Assembly (NCBI RefSeq): GCF_014851805.1
Contig: NZ_JACVAK010000002.1
Location: 372,001 to 436,000 of the forward strand
Direction of reading: 5' to 3'
Origin: Pseudoxanthomonas sp. PXM02
GTDB taxonomy: Bacteria; Pseudomonadota; Gammaproteobacteria; Xanthomonadales; Xanthomonadaceae
Length of the DNA: 64,000 bases
This document shows positions 43,609 through 52,128 of this stretch, in pieces. The stretch's first letter is position 1. Each line of letters opens with the position of its first letter. Under the pieces are notes generated by a model. That model was not told the origin of the DNA. It was given only the letters and a program-made list of their open reading frames with translations, and searched no databases. Made by a program: the position numbers and the translations under genes.

Positions 43609-44307
43609 TCAGTAGATGGTGGTGTCGGAGGCGGAGGCGATGTCGCCGAACGCGACGTTCCAGTGCTGCGTGGCTTCCACGCCGGTGAGCTGGCGAAGCG
43701 TGTCGACGCGTTCCTGCCACAGCGCGGTGCGGGCATCGATGGGCAGGGCGGGCTGCGAAAGGGCAACGTCGATATGCGCGACCTGGTCCTGCAGCCCGGT
43801 CGCCACGGCGATCGACGCGGCGTCGGTGACGCCGCTGTCCGGAAGCTGTGCCAGCACGGCTTCAAGCCGGGCGGACTCGCCGTACAGTGCATCGAGCCGC
43901 GCGTCCCTGGCGCGACCGACGGACCGCGATGCGCTTGCGGCCGTCAGAACGATCGGCGGCGAAGGGGTAGGTGTCTTGACCATGTCTTCCGCTGCGACGG
44001 GAGGAGCGGCGTTGGCGGGCACCTCACTGTGCGCGCGGACGGAGGCGACCGCGCGGTCTCCCTCCGATGGAAGCGGTGCCTGCCGTTGCTGCAGGCGTGG
44101 CGACATCAAGGGCACGACGGCCGCCAACGCCAGGGTGGCCGCGAGCGCGAGCGCCGATCGTCCCCAACGCCGGCGCGGCGCGGGTGCAACGGGAAGCGCG
44201 GTCGACAGGCGTTGCCAGCTTCCTGCCGGCGGTACGTCCAGTGGCAGGGCACCGAAGGCTTCGTCCCAGTCGCGCGGCATCGGATCGCGGGTGAGGGAAT
44301 CAGGCAT
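43609..44307 (-). CDS. Probable membrane anti-sigma factor
   Basis: This 232-residue protein has an N-terminal cytoplasmic part of about 48 residues, a single membrane helix (SALALAATLALAAVVPLM, about 51-68) and an Ala/Ser-rich periplasmic part with a helical C-terminal region. It overlaps the sigma-factor gene by 8 bases, the usual arrangement for sigma/anti-sigma pairs. It has no zinc-binding HxxxCxxC motif. The role is inferred from topology and operon position. Confidence 0.65.
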   Translation of the reverse strand: MPDSLTRDPMPRDWDEAFGALPLDVPPAGSWQRLSTALPVAPAPRRRWGRSALALAATLALAAVVPLMSPRLQQRQAPLPSEGDRAVASVRAHSEVPANAAPPVAAEDMVKTPTPSPPIVLTAASASRSVGRARDARLDALYGESARLEAVLAQLPDSGVTDAASIAVATGLQDQVAHIDVALSQPALPIDARTALWQERVDTLRQLTGVEATQHWNVAFGDIASASDTTIY

Positions 44308-44863
44308 GGACGGTTTCCTCGATCTTCAGCAGCACCCGCAGGCGTCGGGTGCCGCGCGAAAGTTGCGACTTGGAGAAGCTGGGCGTGCGCTGCATCAGCG
44401 CGGCAATCTCGTCATGGGTGTATCCCTCGGCGTGGTAGAGCCACAACACGCTGCGGGTGGCGGCGGGCAGGGCGTCTAGCGCGCGCTGCAACAGCGCTGC
44501 ATCGGCAGCGGCGGCTGGCGGCAGGCCGCGTTCTTCCGGAAGATCGTCCTCGTCCACCGCGATCTCCGCGACCAACCGCTTCTGCCGGCGAAGGCGCAGC
44601 AACGCCTCGTTGACCGCGATCTGGCGCAGCCAGCCCCAGAAGGGACAGTCCGACCGGAAGTCCGGCAGGTGGTGGAACAGTTTCAGCATGGTGTCCTGAA
44701 GCACGTCGCCTGCCTCCTCGCGGTCGCCGCAGATGCGCAGCGCCAGCGTGAACACAGGTCGCTCGAAGCGCCGGTAGATCTGCTCGAACGCCTCCCGGCA
44801 GCCGCCGCGCGCACGGGCGACGAGGCTGTCGGGGATGTCGATGGCGAACTGCGATCGGCTCAA
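44300..44863 (-). CDS. ECF-family RNA polymerase sigma factor
   Basis: A TTG at 44863 gives 187 residues (LSRSQFAIDIPDSLVARARG); longer in-frame starts would cross into the promoter of the divergent gene. Region 2: IYRRFERPVFTLALRICGDR and AGDVLQDTMLKLFHHLPDFR (about 24-65). Region 4: ALPAATRSVLWLYHAEGYTH then DEIAALMQRTPSFSKSQLSR (about 127-170). It directs RNA polymerase to a small regulon, probably for envelope stress, and is probably held by the overlapping anti-sigma gene. Confidence 0.85.
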   Translation of the reverse strand: MSRSQFAIDIPDSLVARARGGCREAFEQIYRRFERPVFTLALRICGDREEAGDVLQDTMLKLFHHLPDFRSDCPFWGWLRQIAVNEALLRLRRQKRLVAEIAVDEDDLPEERGLPPAAAADAALLQRALDALPAATRSVLWLYHAEGYTHDEIAALMQRTPSFSKSQLSRGTRRLRVLLKIEETVHA

Positions 44864-44950
44864 GGCAGGCGTTCTTCGGGGGTTCGAAGGTAAGGGATGC
44901 AGCCGAAGGCAATACCGTCGCAGCGCCGGGGAAGTTCCCGCGGGCGGGCC

Positions 44951-44956
44951 TATAAT
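44951..44956 (+). promoter_or_regulatory. -10 box of the stomatin operon
   Basis: TATAAT at 44951-44956, 30 bases before the ATG at 44986, with ribosome site AAGGGGAGGGG between. No good -35 element is seen. Confidence 0.6.
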
Positions 44957-44985
44957 CGGATCAACATCAAGGGGAGGGGCGCAAC

Positions 44986-45951
44986 ATGGATTTCGGTCTT
45001 TCGACACTCGTGGTGGCAGCGGTGCTGCTGTTCATCGTGGTGACCTTCTTCAAGGGCGTGCGTGTCGTCCCGCAGGGGTACGAGTTCACCGTCGAGCACT
45101 TCGGCAAGTACACCCACACCATGTCGCCGGGGCTGCACTTCCTGATCCCGTACATGCAGAGCATCGGCCGCAAGGTCAACATGATGGAGCAGGTGTTCGA
45201 AGTGCCCTCGCAGGACGTCATCACCAAGGACAACGCGGTGGTGAAGGTCGACGGCGTGGTGTTCTTCCAGGTGCTGGACGCGGCCAAGGCCGCCTATGAA
45301 GTCTCCAGCCTGGACCAGGCGATGATCGCGCTGGTGCAGACCAACATCCGTACCGTGATCGGCTCGATGGACCTGGACGAATCACTGAGCCAGCGCGAGA
45401 CCATCAACGCCAAGCTGCTGGGCGTGGTGGACCATGCCACCAGCCCGTGGGGCGTGAAGGTCAACCGCATCGAGATCAAGGACATCCAGCCGCCGCGCGA
45501 CCTGGTCGACGCGATGGCCCGACAGATGAAGGCCGAGCGCGACAAGCGTGCCTCGATCCTGGAAGCCGAAGGCGCTCGCCAGTCCGAAATCCTGCGCGCC
45601 GAGGGCGACAAGCAGAGCGCCATCCTGGAGGCCGAAGGCAAGCGCGAAGCCGCCTATCGCGAGGCCGAAGCGCGCGAGCGTCTGGCGGAAGCGGAGGCCA
45701 AGGCGACCGAACTGGTGTCCAACGCCATCGCGCAGGGCGATGTGCAGGCGATCAACTACTTCATCGCCCAGAAGTATGTGGAGGCGTTCAAGGAGTTGGC
45801 CACGGCGCCGAACCAGAAGTTCGTGCTGATGCCCATGGAGGCCAGCGGCATCATCGGCTCGATCGCCGGTATCGCGGAACTGGCCAAGGGCGCGCTGGAC
45901 AAGCAGCAGGCCGTCGCGCCGCCGCGTCCTCCGCGCGTCCCAGGGGGCTGA
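44986..45951 (+). CDS. SPFH/stomatin-family membrane protein (QmcA-like)
   Basis: This 321-residue protein has one N-terminal membrane helix (LVVAAVLLFIVVTFFKG, about 6-22). The SPFH domain follows: VVPQGYEFTVEHFGKYTHTM, then SPGLHFLIPYMQSIGRKVNM and RTVIGSMDLDESLSQRETIN. A charged helical region (AEGARQSEILRAEGDKQSAI, about 190-250) and QQAVAPPRPPRVPGG close the protein. It forms membrane microdomain oligomers and may act with FtsH-type proteases. The following NfeD gene begins 2 bases after its stop, the classic stomatin/NfeD operon. Confidence 0.9.
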   Translation: MDFGLSTLVVAAVLLFIVVTFFKGVRVVPQGYEFTVEHFGKYTHTMSPGLHFLIPYMQSIGRKVNMMEQVFEVPSQDVITKDNAVVKVDGVVFFQVLDAAKAAYEVSSLDQAMIALVQTNIRTVIGSMDLDESLSQRETINAKLLGVVDHATSPWGVKVNRIEIKDIQPPRDLVDAMARQMKAERDKRASILEAEGARQSEILRAEGDKQSAILEAEGKREAAYREAEARERLAEAEAKATELVSNAIAQGDVQAINYFIAQKYVEAFKELATAPNQKFVLMPMEASGIIGSIAGIAELAKGALDKQQAVAPPRPPRVPGG

Positions 45952-45952
45952 C

Positions 45953-46384
45953 ATGAGTTTCAAGTTCGCGTTCTGGGCGATCGCGGCGCTGGTGCTGTTC
46001 GCCGCCGAGGCGATGGCGCCGGGCGCCTTCATGCTGTGGTTCGGTTTCGCCGCGGTGGCGATGGCGGTGGCGGTGTTGCTCGCCCCCGGTCTCGGCTGGC
46101 TGGCGCAGGCGGTCCTGTTCTCCGTGCTTGCGGTGATCTCGGTGGCGGTCTACCGGACATGGTTCCGTGGCAAAGGTCGTCAGAGCGACAAGCCGTTGCT
46201 TAACCGCCGGGCCGAACAACTGGTCGGCACGGTAGCCACGCTCGACCAGCCGATCGAAGGCGGCCGCGGCCGGGTCAAGATCGACGATGCGTTCTGGACG
46301 GTGGAAGGCGCCGACCTGCCGCTGGGCACGCGCGTGCGGGTGATCGCGGTGAATGGCATGACCTTGAAGGTGCAGGAGGCGTAA
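45953..46384 (+). CDS. NfeD-family membrane protein
   Basis: This 143-residue protein has three hydrophobic helices (about 4-80), including FWAIAALVLFAAEAMAPGAF, followed by a C-terminal OB-fold-like beta domain: QLVGTVATLDQPIEGGRGRV then KIDDAFWTVEGADLPLGTRV. It is the short (protease-less) NfeD type that partners a stomatin. It begins 2 bases after the stomatin stop and ends directly at the next gene's GTG. Confidence 0.88.
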   Translation: MSFKFAFWAIAALVLFAAEAMAPGAFMLWFGFAAVAMAVAVLLAPGLGWLAQAVLFSVLAVISVAVYRTWFRGKGRQSDKPLLNRRAEQLVGTVATLDQPIEGGRGRVKIDDAFWTVEGADLPLGTRVRVIAVNGMTLKVQEA

Positions 46385-46903
46385 GTGGGCGCGACAAGGG
46401 TGCTGGCGTGGTCGATGTCGATGCTGGCGCCGTTGTCGGTGGCCACGACGGATCTGGTGGGCAAGGTGATGCCACCGTATCCCGGCGGGCTCGACGAGTT
46501 GGGCGGCAGCTGCGTGTCCGATTCCACCGACCCTGAGCATGTCTGCGACTACTCCATCGGCGTGCTGGCCCTGCCGGCTGCCGACAGTGAAGGCGAACCG
46601 GTGCCGCGCTTCGTCGTCGCCGGCCAGCTCGTCGGCCGCGATGGTCCCCGCGCGCAATGGCGCATCACCGACGCGCTGCCGTATCCGACCGATCGTCCCG
46701 GCTACTACCTGCAGTTCGGCACCTGCCGCGTGAACGGGCGCGACGACGCGCGCGTGGCCGCGATCGTGCGCCAGCACGACACTTCGACGGAGTGGTTGAA
46801 GGACGTCGCCTGGGCCGGGCGCCTGCACCTGCCCGATGGCCGCTTCGATGTGCTCGAGGCGCGCACCGTGGACTGCATCAACGAGGCCTACTACGGCCTG
46901 TAA
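46385..46903 (+). CDS. Hypothetical protein downstream of nfeD
   Basis: A GTG immediately after the NfeD stop gives 172 residues. The N-terminus MGATRVLAWSMSMLAPLSVA could be a weak signal peptide or membrane anchor. The remainder has three Cys (SCVSDSTDPEHVCDY; a further Cys near CINEAYYGL) and a beta-rich appearance (LPYPTDRPGYYLQFGTCRVN). The zero-base spacing implies cotranscription with the stomatin/NfeD pair. No family recognised. Confidence 0.6.
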   Translation: MGATRVLAWSMSMLAPLSVATTDLVGKVMPPYPGGLDELGGSCVSDSTDPEHVCDYSIGVLALPAADSEGEPVPRFVVAGQLVGRDGPRAQWRITDALPYPTDRPGYYLQFGTCRVNGRDDARVAAIVRQHDTSTEWLKDVAWAGRLHLPDGRFDVLEARTVDCINEAYYGL

Positions 46904-46967
46904 GGGTGGCGCACCGCGCTGGTGCGTTCTGGGATAATGCGCTTCTTTGTCCGTCCCGGAAGCCGCC

Positions 46968-48089
46968 ATGACCCAGAAGACCATCCTCAACGACACCCAT
47001 CGCGCGCTCGGCGCCAAGATGGTCGACTTCGGCGGCTGGGACATGCCGATCCACTACGGCTCGCAGATCGAGGAGCACCACCAGGTCCGTCGCGACGCCG
47101 GCATGTTCGACGTCAGCCACATGACCGTGGTCGACCTGCGCGGGCCGCGGACGCGCGAGTTCCTGCGCCAGTTGGTGGCCAACTCGGTCGACAAGCTGCA
47201 GAAGCCCGGCAAGGCGCTGTACACCGCGATGCTCAACGAGCAGGGCGGCGTGATCGACGACCTGATCATCTACTTCATGGACGAGGCGTTCTTCCGCCTG
47301 GTGGTGAACGCCGCGACCCGCGAGAAGGACCTGGCATGGATCACCTCGCAGGCGGCTGCCTTCGACGTGCAGGTCACCGAGCGCCCCGATTTCGCCATGG
47401 TCGCCGTGCAGGGCCCGACCGCGCGTGAGCGTGTGCACGGCCTGCTGCGCGAGGACGACCGCGCGAGGGTGGGCAAGCTGACCCGCTTCGCCGCGGCCGA
47501 CGCCACCAGCACCGGCGGCGTACCGCTGTTCGTCGCGCGCACCGGTTACACCGGCGAGGACGGTTACGAGATCGTGCTGCCGCAGGTGCAGGCCGTGGCG
47601 TTCTGGAATGCGCTGCTCGACGCCGGCGTCAAGCCCGCCGGGTTGGGCGCGCGCGACACGCTGCGCCTGGAAGCCGGCATGAACCTGTACGGCCAGGACA
47701 TGGACGACACGGTGTCGCCGTATGAAGCCGCATTGGCCTGGACGGTGTCGCTGGATGAAGGGCGCGCGTTCACCGGTCGCGCCACGCTGGAGGCGCAGAA
47801 AGCGTCGGGCGCGCCGCGACAGATGATCGGGCTGGTGATGGACGAGAAAGGGGTACTGCGTCACGGCCAGAAGGTCCTCACCGCCCACGGCGATGGCGAG
47901 ATCCTGTCCGGCACCTTCTCGCCGACGCTCGGCAAGGCCATCGCGTTCGCGCGCGTGCCCGCCGGCGACATCCCGCTCGGCACCGACGGTGGCGTGCGCG
48001 TGGACATCCGCGGCAAGGAAGTGCCGGTGCGCGTGGTGAAGTTCCCGTTCGTGCGCGATGGCCAGGCGCAGACCGGCGTCCTGGAATGA
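46968..48089 (+). CDS. gcvT: Glycine cleavage system T protein (aminomethyltransferase)
   Basis: This 373-residue enzyme transfers the methylene group from lipoyl-bound aminomethyl to tetrahydrofolate. The start [20 protein letters not shown] follows AAGCCGCC; a longer form from 46947 is possible. Motifs: [34 protein letters not shown] (folate-site Asp), [18 protein letters not shown] and [20 protein letters not shown]. It pairs with gcvH 84 bases downstream; gcvP is not in the window. No glycine riboswitch was seen in the 64-base leader. Confidence 0.95.
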   Translation: MTQKTILNDTHRALGAKMVDFGGWDMPIHYGSQIEEHHQVRRDAGMFDVSHMTVVDLRGPRTREFLRQLVANSVDKLQKPGKALYTAMLNEQGGVIDDLIIYFMDEAFFRLVVNAATREKDLAWITSQAAAFDVQVTERPDFAMVAVQGPTARERVHGLLREDDRARVGKLTRFAAADATSTGGVPLFVARTGYTGEDGYEIVLPQVQAVAFWNALLDAGVKPAGLGARDTLRLEAGMNLYGQDMDDTVSPYEAALAWTVSLDEGRAFTGRATLEAQKASGAPRQMIGLVMDEKGVLRHGQKVLTAHGDGEILSGTFSPTLGKAIAFARVPAGDIPLGTDGGVRVDIRGKEVPVRVVKFPFVRDGQAQTGVLE

Positions 48090-48173
48090 AGTGGGACGGC
48101 GTGCCTTCACTTCCGCGTTCCTCCGCTAAACTATCTTTCCCTACCCGACCCCGGCAGCGATACGGAGCACCCC

Positions 48174-48569
48174 ATGAGTGAGATTCCTGGCGATCTGAAG
48201 TTCCTCAAGTCCCACGAGTGGGCCCGCCTGGAAGCCGGCGGTCGCGTCACCGTCGGCATTTCCGATCACGCGCAGGGCCTGCTGGGCGACCTGGTCTATG
48301 TCGAGCTCCCCAACATCGGCGACCGCATCGAGGCCGGCAACGCCAGCGCCGTGGTCGAGTCCGTCAAGGCGGCGTCCGACGTGTACAGCCCGGTCACCGG
48401 CAAGGTGCTGGAGGTCAACGCAGCGCTGGCCGACAAGCCCGAGACCATCAACGAGGACGCCTACGGCGACGGCTGGATCTTCGTGATCGAAGCCGAGGAA
48501 CCGGACCAGCTCAACGAACTGCTGTCGCCCGACGACTACGCCGAGCTGATCGAAGACGAAGACCACTGA
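48174..48569 (+). CDS. gcvH: Glycine cleavage system H protein
   Basis: This 131-residue lipoyl carrier shuttles the aminomethyl group between GcvP, GcvT and the dehydrogenase. The lipoylation site is Lys65 in [33 protein letters not shown] and [19 protein letters not shown] are family signatures. Length is standard (E. coli 129). GGAGCACCCC precedes the ATG. Confidence 0.96.
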   Translation: MSEIPGDLKFLKSHEWARLEAGGRVTVGISDHAQGLLGDLVYVELPNIGDRIEAGNASAVVESVKAASDVYSPVTGKVLEVNAALADKPETINEDAYGDGWIFVIEAEEPDQLNELLSPDDYAELIEDEDH

Positions 48570-49170
48570 GGCATTCCCACAGGCGGTCCCCTGGCGGGGA
48601 ACCGGCGACGGCGGAACAGACGTTCCCCCGCAGCCGGTTCCCCGCTTCGTTTCCGGCGACGTGCGTCGTGCATGCGCGGACCACGGCGCGCGGCGTCGTC
48701 CGGTTGCGTCCCGACCGACGAACGGCGGAAGGGAAACGGGGTGCGCATCGAACGTCGCTGATGCGCGCCGAGCGCGTCGAAGGGATGGCGTGCATCCCCG
48801 TTCCCGCGTCGACGAAGCGGCATCCAACATGGCGAAGCGTCGCCTCGACGGGGAAAAAAGTTTGCGCAAATCGGCGCAATCGGGCTTGTGCGACGCGAAA
48901 TCCGACACCCCTGCGGAAAGTTTTTTTTAGCCACCGTTCAAGCCGTTCGCACCGACGACGATGCGCTTGCGGTGCATGCCGCGGCATCGCCTTCCAGCGC
49001 GACGCGCGCGACGTCGGAGAAAAAAAAGCGCGTTTTACCGATGTTTTTTTTCAGGCGCATGTCGGCGCGTGGTGTCGACGGCATCTTGAGTCGCTGCGGT
49101 GCCGTCGTCTTCCACGTGTGCCGCCGCCGTGCCGCCGGGGCGGCAGGAAAAAAAAAGTTGCGCGAAGGTG
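48570..49170. other. Gene-poor region with clustered A/T tracts
   Basis: No convincing gene. The GC-rich background is broken by five homopolymer tracts: A6 at 48854-48859, T8 at 48921-48928, A8 at 49020-49027, T8 at 49044-49051 and A9 at 49148-49156. Two are followed by similar sequence: GGGAAAAAAGTTTGCGCAAA and GGAAAAAAAAAGTTGCGCGAA. Early on, CCCCTGGCGGGGAACCGGC ... GCCGGTTCCCCGC (about 48589-48645) is an inverted repeat that may end gcvH transcription. A-tract clusters bend DNA and are typical targets of nucleoid proteins; this region lies upstream of a histone-like gene. Confidence 0.5.
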
Positions 49171-49199
49171 TTGACACCTAGAAAAACCGTGATTAGGTT
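49171..49199 (+). promoter_or_regulatory. Promoter upstream of the candidate RNA and histone-like gene
   Basis: TTGACA (49171-49176, perfect -35) with a 17-base spacer and TAGGTT (49194-49199, weak -10). It lies 14 bases after the A9 tract, which could act as an UP element. Expected start about 49206, leaving about 357 bases before the histone-like ATG. Confidence 0.6.
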
Positions 49200-49205
49200 T
49201 CGCCC

Positions 49206-49378
49206 CAAGCAGCACTTGCTGCGGAAGCGAGTGAGTCGAATCAACACGACAGCGCGAGAGACAACACAGCCCATCGTCCGCACCCAGATCGCGGTGGACG
49301 CAGGACTCGCTTCCCCCGGAAAAACGCAACGCCCCCTCTTCAACGCACCCGTGTCGCCTGGCGACGCGGGTGTTTTCG
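49206..49378 (+). ncRNA. Candidate structured RNA or attenuated leader
   Basis: The stretch starts after a TTGACA promoter and contains hairpins GCAGC-ACTT-GCTGC (49209-49222 approximately) and a bulged CGTCC...GGACG stem (about 49275-49300). It ends in CACCCGTGTCGC-CTG-GCGACGCGGGTG-TTTT (49346-49376), a 12-pair terminator-like hairpin. It may be a free-standing RNA of about 170 nt, or a leader with an attenuator for the histone-like gene at 49563. No coding frame with a ribosome site is convincing, and no known RNA family was recognised. Confidence 0.4.
49346..49376 (+). terminator. Terminator-like hairpin in the leader
   Basis: CACCCGTGTCGC, loop CTG, GCGACGCGGGTG (one G-U pair), followed by TTTTCGTATTT. 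It would end the upstream RNA about 187 bases before the histone-like gene. A second GGGG-CCGGG / CCCGG-CCCC hairpin follows at about 49387-49413. Confidence 0.6.
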
Positions 49379-49562
49379 TATTTGTAGGGGGCCGGGTTTC
49401 GCACGCCCGGACCCCTGGGGAATCCGCATCGCCGCGCGTGTCGCGACGACGGCTGCCGACGGGTCCGACTCCCGCGGCGTTTCTTGCAGCTGGGCCTGCC
49501 TCCGGGCAGATGTGCTGTAACCAGACGTAAAAATCCATAGTTCACTGACGAGGAGCCATAAC

Positions 49563-49997
49563 ATGGCAACGAAGAAAGCTGCGAAGAAGAAACCGGCCGC
49601 CAAGAAGGCTGCCAAGAAGGCCACCAAGAAGGCGGCTGCTAAGAAGACCGTGAAGAAGGCAGTGAAGAAGGCTGCCAAGAAGGTCGCCAAGAAGGTCGCC
49701 AAGGCCAAGAAGGCAGTGAAGAAGGTCGCCAAGAAGGCCGCCAAGAAAGTAGCCAAGAAGCCGGCGAAGAAGGCTGCCAAGAAGACCGCGAAGAAGGCCA
49801 CCAAGAAAGTAGCCAAGAAGCCGGCCAAGAAGGTTGCCAAGAAGGCCGCCAAGAAGACCGCGAAGAAGGCTGCCAAGAAAGTAGCCAAGAAGCCGGCCAA
49901 GAAGGCCGCGAAGAAGGCCGCCAAGAAGCCTGCCAAGAAGTCCAAGAAGAAAGCGGCCCCCGTCGCGCTGCCGGCCACCCCGGCTCCGCTGATCTAA
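49563..49997 (+). CDS. Histone H1-like AAKK-repeat DNA-binding protein
   Basis: This 144-residue protein is built almost wholly of Lys, Ala, Val, Thr and Pro in KKAAKK / KKVAKKPAKK repeats, ending in a short neutral tail APVALPATPAPLI. It resembles bacterial histone H1-like proteins (Chlamydia HctB, Pseudomonas AlgP tails) that bind and compact DNA without sequence specificity. The ribosome site GAGGAG lies 6 bases before the ATG. At DNA level AAGAAGGCYGCC units are repeated, so the length may vary between strains by slippage. A long leader, a candidate structured RNA and A-tracts precede it. Confidence 0.85.
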   Translation: MATKKAAKKKPAAKKAAKKATKKAAAKKTVKKAVKKAAKKVAKKVAKAKKAVKKVAKKAAKKVAKKPAKKAAKKTAKKATKKVAKKPAKKVAKKAAKKTAKKAAKKVAKKPAKKAAKKAAKKPAKKSKKKAAPVALPATPAPLI

Positions 49998-50027
49998 GCC
50001 AACCCCGATTACACGTAACACCATGGA

Positions 50028-50063
50028 CTCTCTCCCTGTGCCCAGCGGGGGGAGAGTTTTTTT
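50028..50063 (+). terminator. Terminator of the histone-like gene
   Basis: CTCTCTCCC-N10-GGGGGGAGAG followed by TTTTTTT (50057-50063), 30 bases after the stop codon. Confidence 0.85.
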
Positions 50064-50112
50064 ATGCGCGAGCGGCTAGGCTGCCGGTTCCGGAATGCCG
50101 AGGAGGCAGCGC

Positions 50113-50649
50113 ATGAAGTTCATCAGGTGGGTGCTGGCGACGATCGCCGTGCTGGGCGTGGTCTTCATCGCAGGCGGGCTGCTGTTGCCCTCGACGACCC
50201 ACGTGGAGCGCAGCGTCGTCATCGAACGCAGCCCGGCCCAGGTCTTCGCCACGCTGGATTCGTTCAAGCGCTTCAACGCCTGGTCGCCCTGGGCCGAGTA
50301 CGACCCGCAGGCGGCTTACACCTTCGAGGGACCAGCCAGCGGCGTCGGCGCGCGCATGCGCTGGGTTGGCAACCGCGCAGTCGGCAGCGGCAGCCAGGAG
50401 ATCACCGCCAGCGAACCGCATCGTCGCATCGCGGTGGCGCTGGACTTCGATGGCAGCAAGGCGCAGGCGAGTTATCTGCTGGCGCCAGAAGGCCAGGGGA
50501 CGCGCGTGACGTGGGCATTCGACAGCGCGCACGGGCTGAACCCGTTCAAGCGCTGGCTGGGCCTGGTGTTCGATCGGATGATCGGCGCGGACTACGAGAA
50601 GGGACTGGCCAAGCTGAAGGCCATGCTCGAACAGGAACCGCAGGGCTGA
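50113..50649 (+). CDS. SRPBCC-family (polyketide cyclase/START-like) protein
   Basis: The ATG at 50113 follows AGGAGG (50101-50106) and gives 178 residues. An N-terminal membrane helix (FIRWVLATIAVLGVVFIAGG) anchors a soluble domain that starts HVERSVVIERSPAQVFATLD and continues RFNAWSPWAEYDP, the usual beginning of SRPBCC ligand-binding domains. VTWAFDSAHGLNPFKRWLGL and the C-terminal GLAKLKAMLEQ helix complete the fold. It probably binds a hydrophobic ligand at the membrane; no ligand is known. Confidence 0.82.
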   Translation: MKFIRWVLATIAVLGVVFIAGGLLLPSTTHVERSVVIERSPAQVFATLDSFKRFNAWSPWAEYDPQAAYTFEGPASGVGARMRWVGNRAVGSGSQEITASEPHRRIAVALDFDGSKAQASYLLAPEGQGTRVTWAFDSAHGLNPFKRWLGLVFDRMIGADYEKGLAKLKAMLEQEPQG

Positions 50650-50700
50650 CACAGATCGTCTGCGGCGAGGAGACAAGTCCTCGCCGCGTGCGATGCCTGC

Positions 50701-52128
50701 TCAGTGCGGAGACGCGGTACCGCGCTGGGAGGACGTGCCACTGTCCTTCCGGCTGTCGGTGGGCGTCGCGTCGGGCGATTCGGCGAGCAGCAGGTCGTAG
50801 TCGGCGGGTGTCTCGACCCACGGCTGGCCCGGCAGGCCCATTGCGCGATCCAGGATCGTCGGCAGCAGGCCGGACGGCAGCGAGCTGTCGCTGTTCCAGA
50901 CCAGCGCCACGCCGAGATCCTGGCCAGGCACAAGCGCGACGAGGCCGCGATAGCCCTGCACGGCGCCTGCGTGGAAGACCACCTGCTGGCCTGCGTAATC
51001 GAATACGCGCCATCCCAGCGCATAGCTGGCGGAGTGGATGCGCTCGCGACGCCAGCCGCCGCGCATTTCGCCCGGCGTGTTGACCACCGGTGCATGCAGC
51101 GTCGCCAGCAGGGGCGCAGGCAGCACATCGGGGCGATGGCCGGTCTGGGCGATCAGCCACTGCGCCAGATCGCTGGCGCTGGCGTTGACGCCGGCGGCGG
51201 GCGGCAGGCGGTAGTACGTCGGCTTGGGCGTCAGCGACACCCAGCCGTTACGGCTGCGCACGTGCGGGCGTGCCCAGCGCGTGCTGCCTTCGATGCCGGC
51301 CAGGCCCATGCTGGCGTCGTTCATGCCCAGCGGCTTGAAGATGCGCCGATCCACCGCCTGATCGTAGAAGGTGCCGGAGGCTGCGAACACCACGTCGCCG
51401 ATCAGGCTGAAGGCGACGTTCTGGTAGGCGTAGCACTCGCCGGGCGCGCACTTCAGCGGCGCGTAGGCGAGCTTGCGGGCGACATCGTAGTACTCGGCGT
51501 TCGCTTCGATGTCGCGGTCGAAGGCGTTGTGCGCCTGCAGGCCGACGCTGTGGCTCAGCACGTCCGCGACGGTCACGTGCGAGGTGGCGTTGGCATCGCT
51601 CAGCTGGAAGCCGGGGACGAACTGGTTGACCTTGCTGTCCCAGCGCAGCGAGCCGTCCTGTACCATCAGGCCGGTCAGCGTGCTGGCGAAGGCCTTCGAC
51701 AGCGAGGCCAGCCGGAACACCGTGTGCGAATCGACCTGCTGAGGGTTGACGACATCGGTCACGCCGTAGCCGCGCGCGCTGAGCACGCGGCCGTTGTGGA
51801 CGATGGCCATCGCCAGGCCGGGAACGCGCTGACCCACGGTCAGATGCTCGGCCATCGTCTCGAACGAGCGCACGTCGAAGCCAGCAGCGAGCGGCTGGAT
51901 GTTCTGTTCCGCCAGCGAGGTGCGGTACGGGAGCGGCTGCGTCGGCGATACGTAGGGCGCCACGCTGGCCGCGGCGCTGCCGGATGCGACTGCAGTCTCG
52001 GCGCCACGATTGGCCGCCGTCCAGCGCAATGGTGTCTGCGCCGTCGACGACAGCGTCAGCGGAAGCAGCAGGCCGACCAGGCCGATCCGGAAGACGTGCA
52101 GCGATCGCCGGCTTGTCTTGTGTTTCAT
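50701..52128 (-). CDS. Serine hydrolase of the class C beta-lactamase-like family
   Basis: The ATG at 52128 gives 475 residues with a signal-anchor or signal peptide (FRIGLVGLLLPLTLSSTA). Catalytic motifs: SxxK as ASLSKAF (about residue 143), YxN as YAYQN (about 235) and a HAG in place of KTG (VVFHAGAVQGY, about 408). This set is usual for penicillin-binding-protein-like esterases/peptidases (AmpH/EstB type) rather than true beta-lactamases. It acts in the periplasm or is secreted. A longer frame upstream lacks a signal and is not used. It is separated from the GMC gene upstream by about 370 bases with inverted repeats. Confidence 0.85.
   Translation of the reverse strand: MKHKTSRRSLHVFRIGLVGLLLPLTLSSTAQTPLRWTAANRGAETAVASGSAAASVAPYVSPTQPLPYRTSLAEQNIQPLAAGFDVRSFETMAEHLTVGQRVPGLAMAIVHNGRVLSARGYGVTDVVNPQQVDSHTVFRLASLSKAFASTLTGLMVQDGSLRWDSKVNQFVPGFQLSDANATSHVTVADVLSHSVGLQAHNAFDRDIEANAEYYDVARKLAYAPLKCAPGECYAYQNVAFSLIGDVVFAASGTFYDQAVDRRIFKPLGMNDASMGLAGIEGSTRWARPHVRSRNGWVSLTPKPTYYRLPPAAGVNASASDLAQWLIAQTGHRPDVLPAPLLATLHAPVVNTPGEMRGGWRRERIHSASYALGWRVFDYAGQQVVFHAGAVQGYRGLVALVPGQDLGVALVWNSDSSLPSGLLPTILDRAMGLPGQPWVETPADYDLLLAESPDATPTDSRKDSGTSSQRGTASPH

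Noticed and set aside
46904-46967. Glycine riboswitch upstream of gcvT
   Set aside because: The gap is only 64 bases and has none of the conserved glycine-aptamer blocks.
49206-49378. 6S RNA
   Set aside because: The ends do not pair to form the long closing stem with a central bubble expected for 6S RNA; a terminator hairpin closes the 3' end instead.
49340-49978. Minus-strand frames rich in Phe-Leu-Ala opposite the histone-like gene
   Set aside because: They are the reverse complement of AAG/GCC repeats and give artificial FLAAFLA repeats; no independent evidence of a gene.
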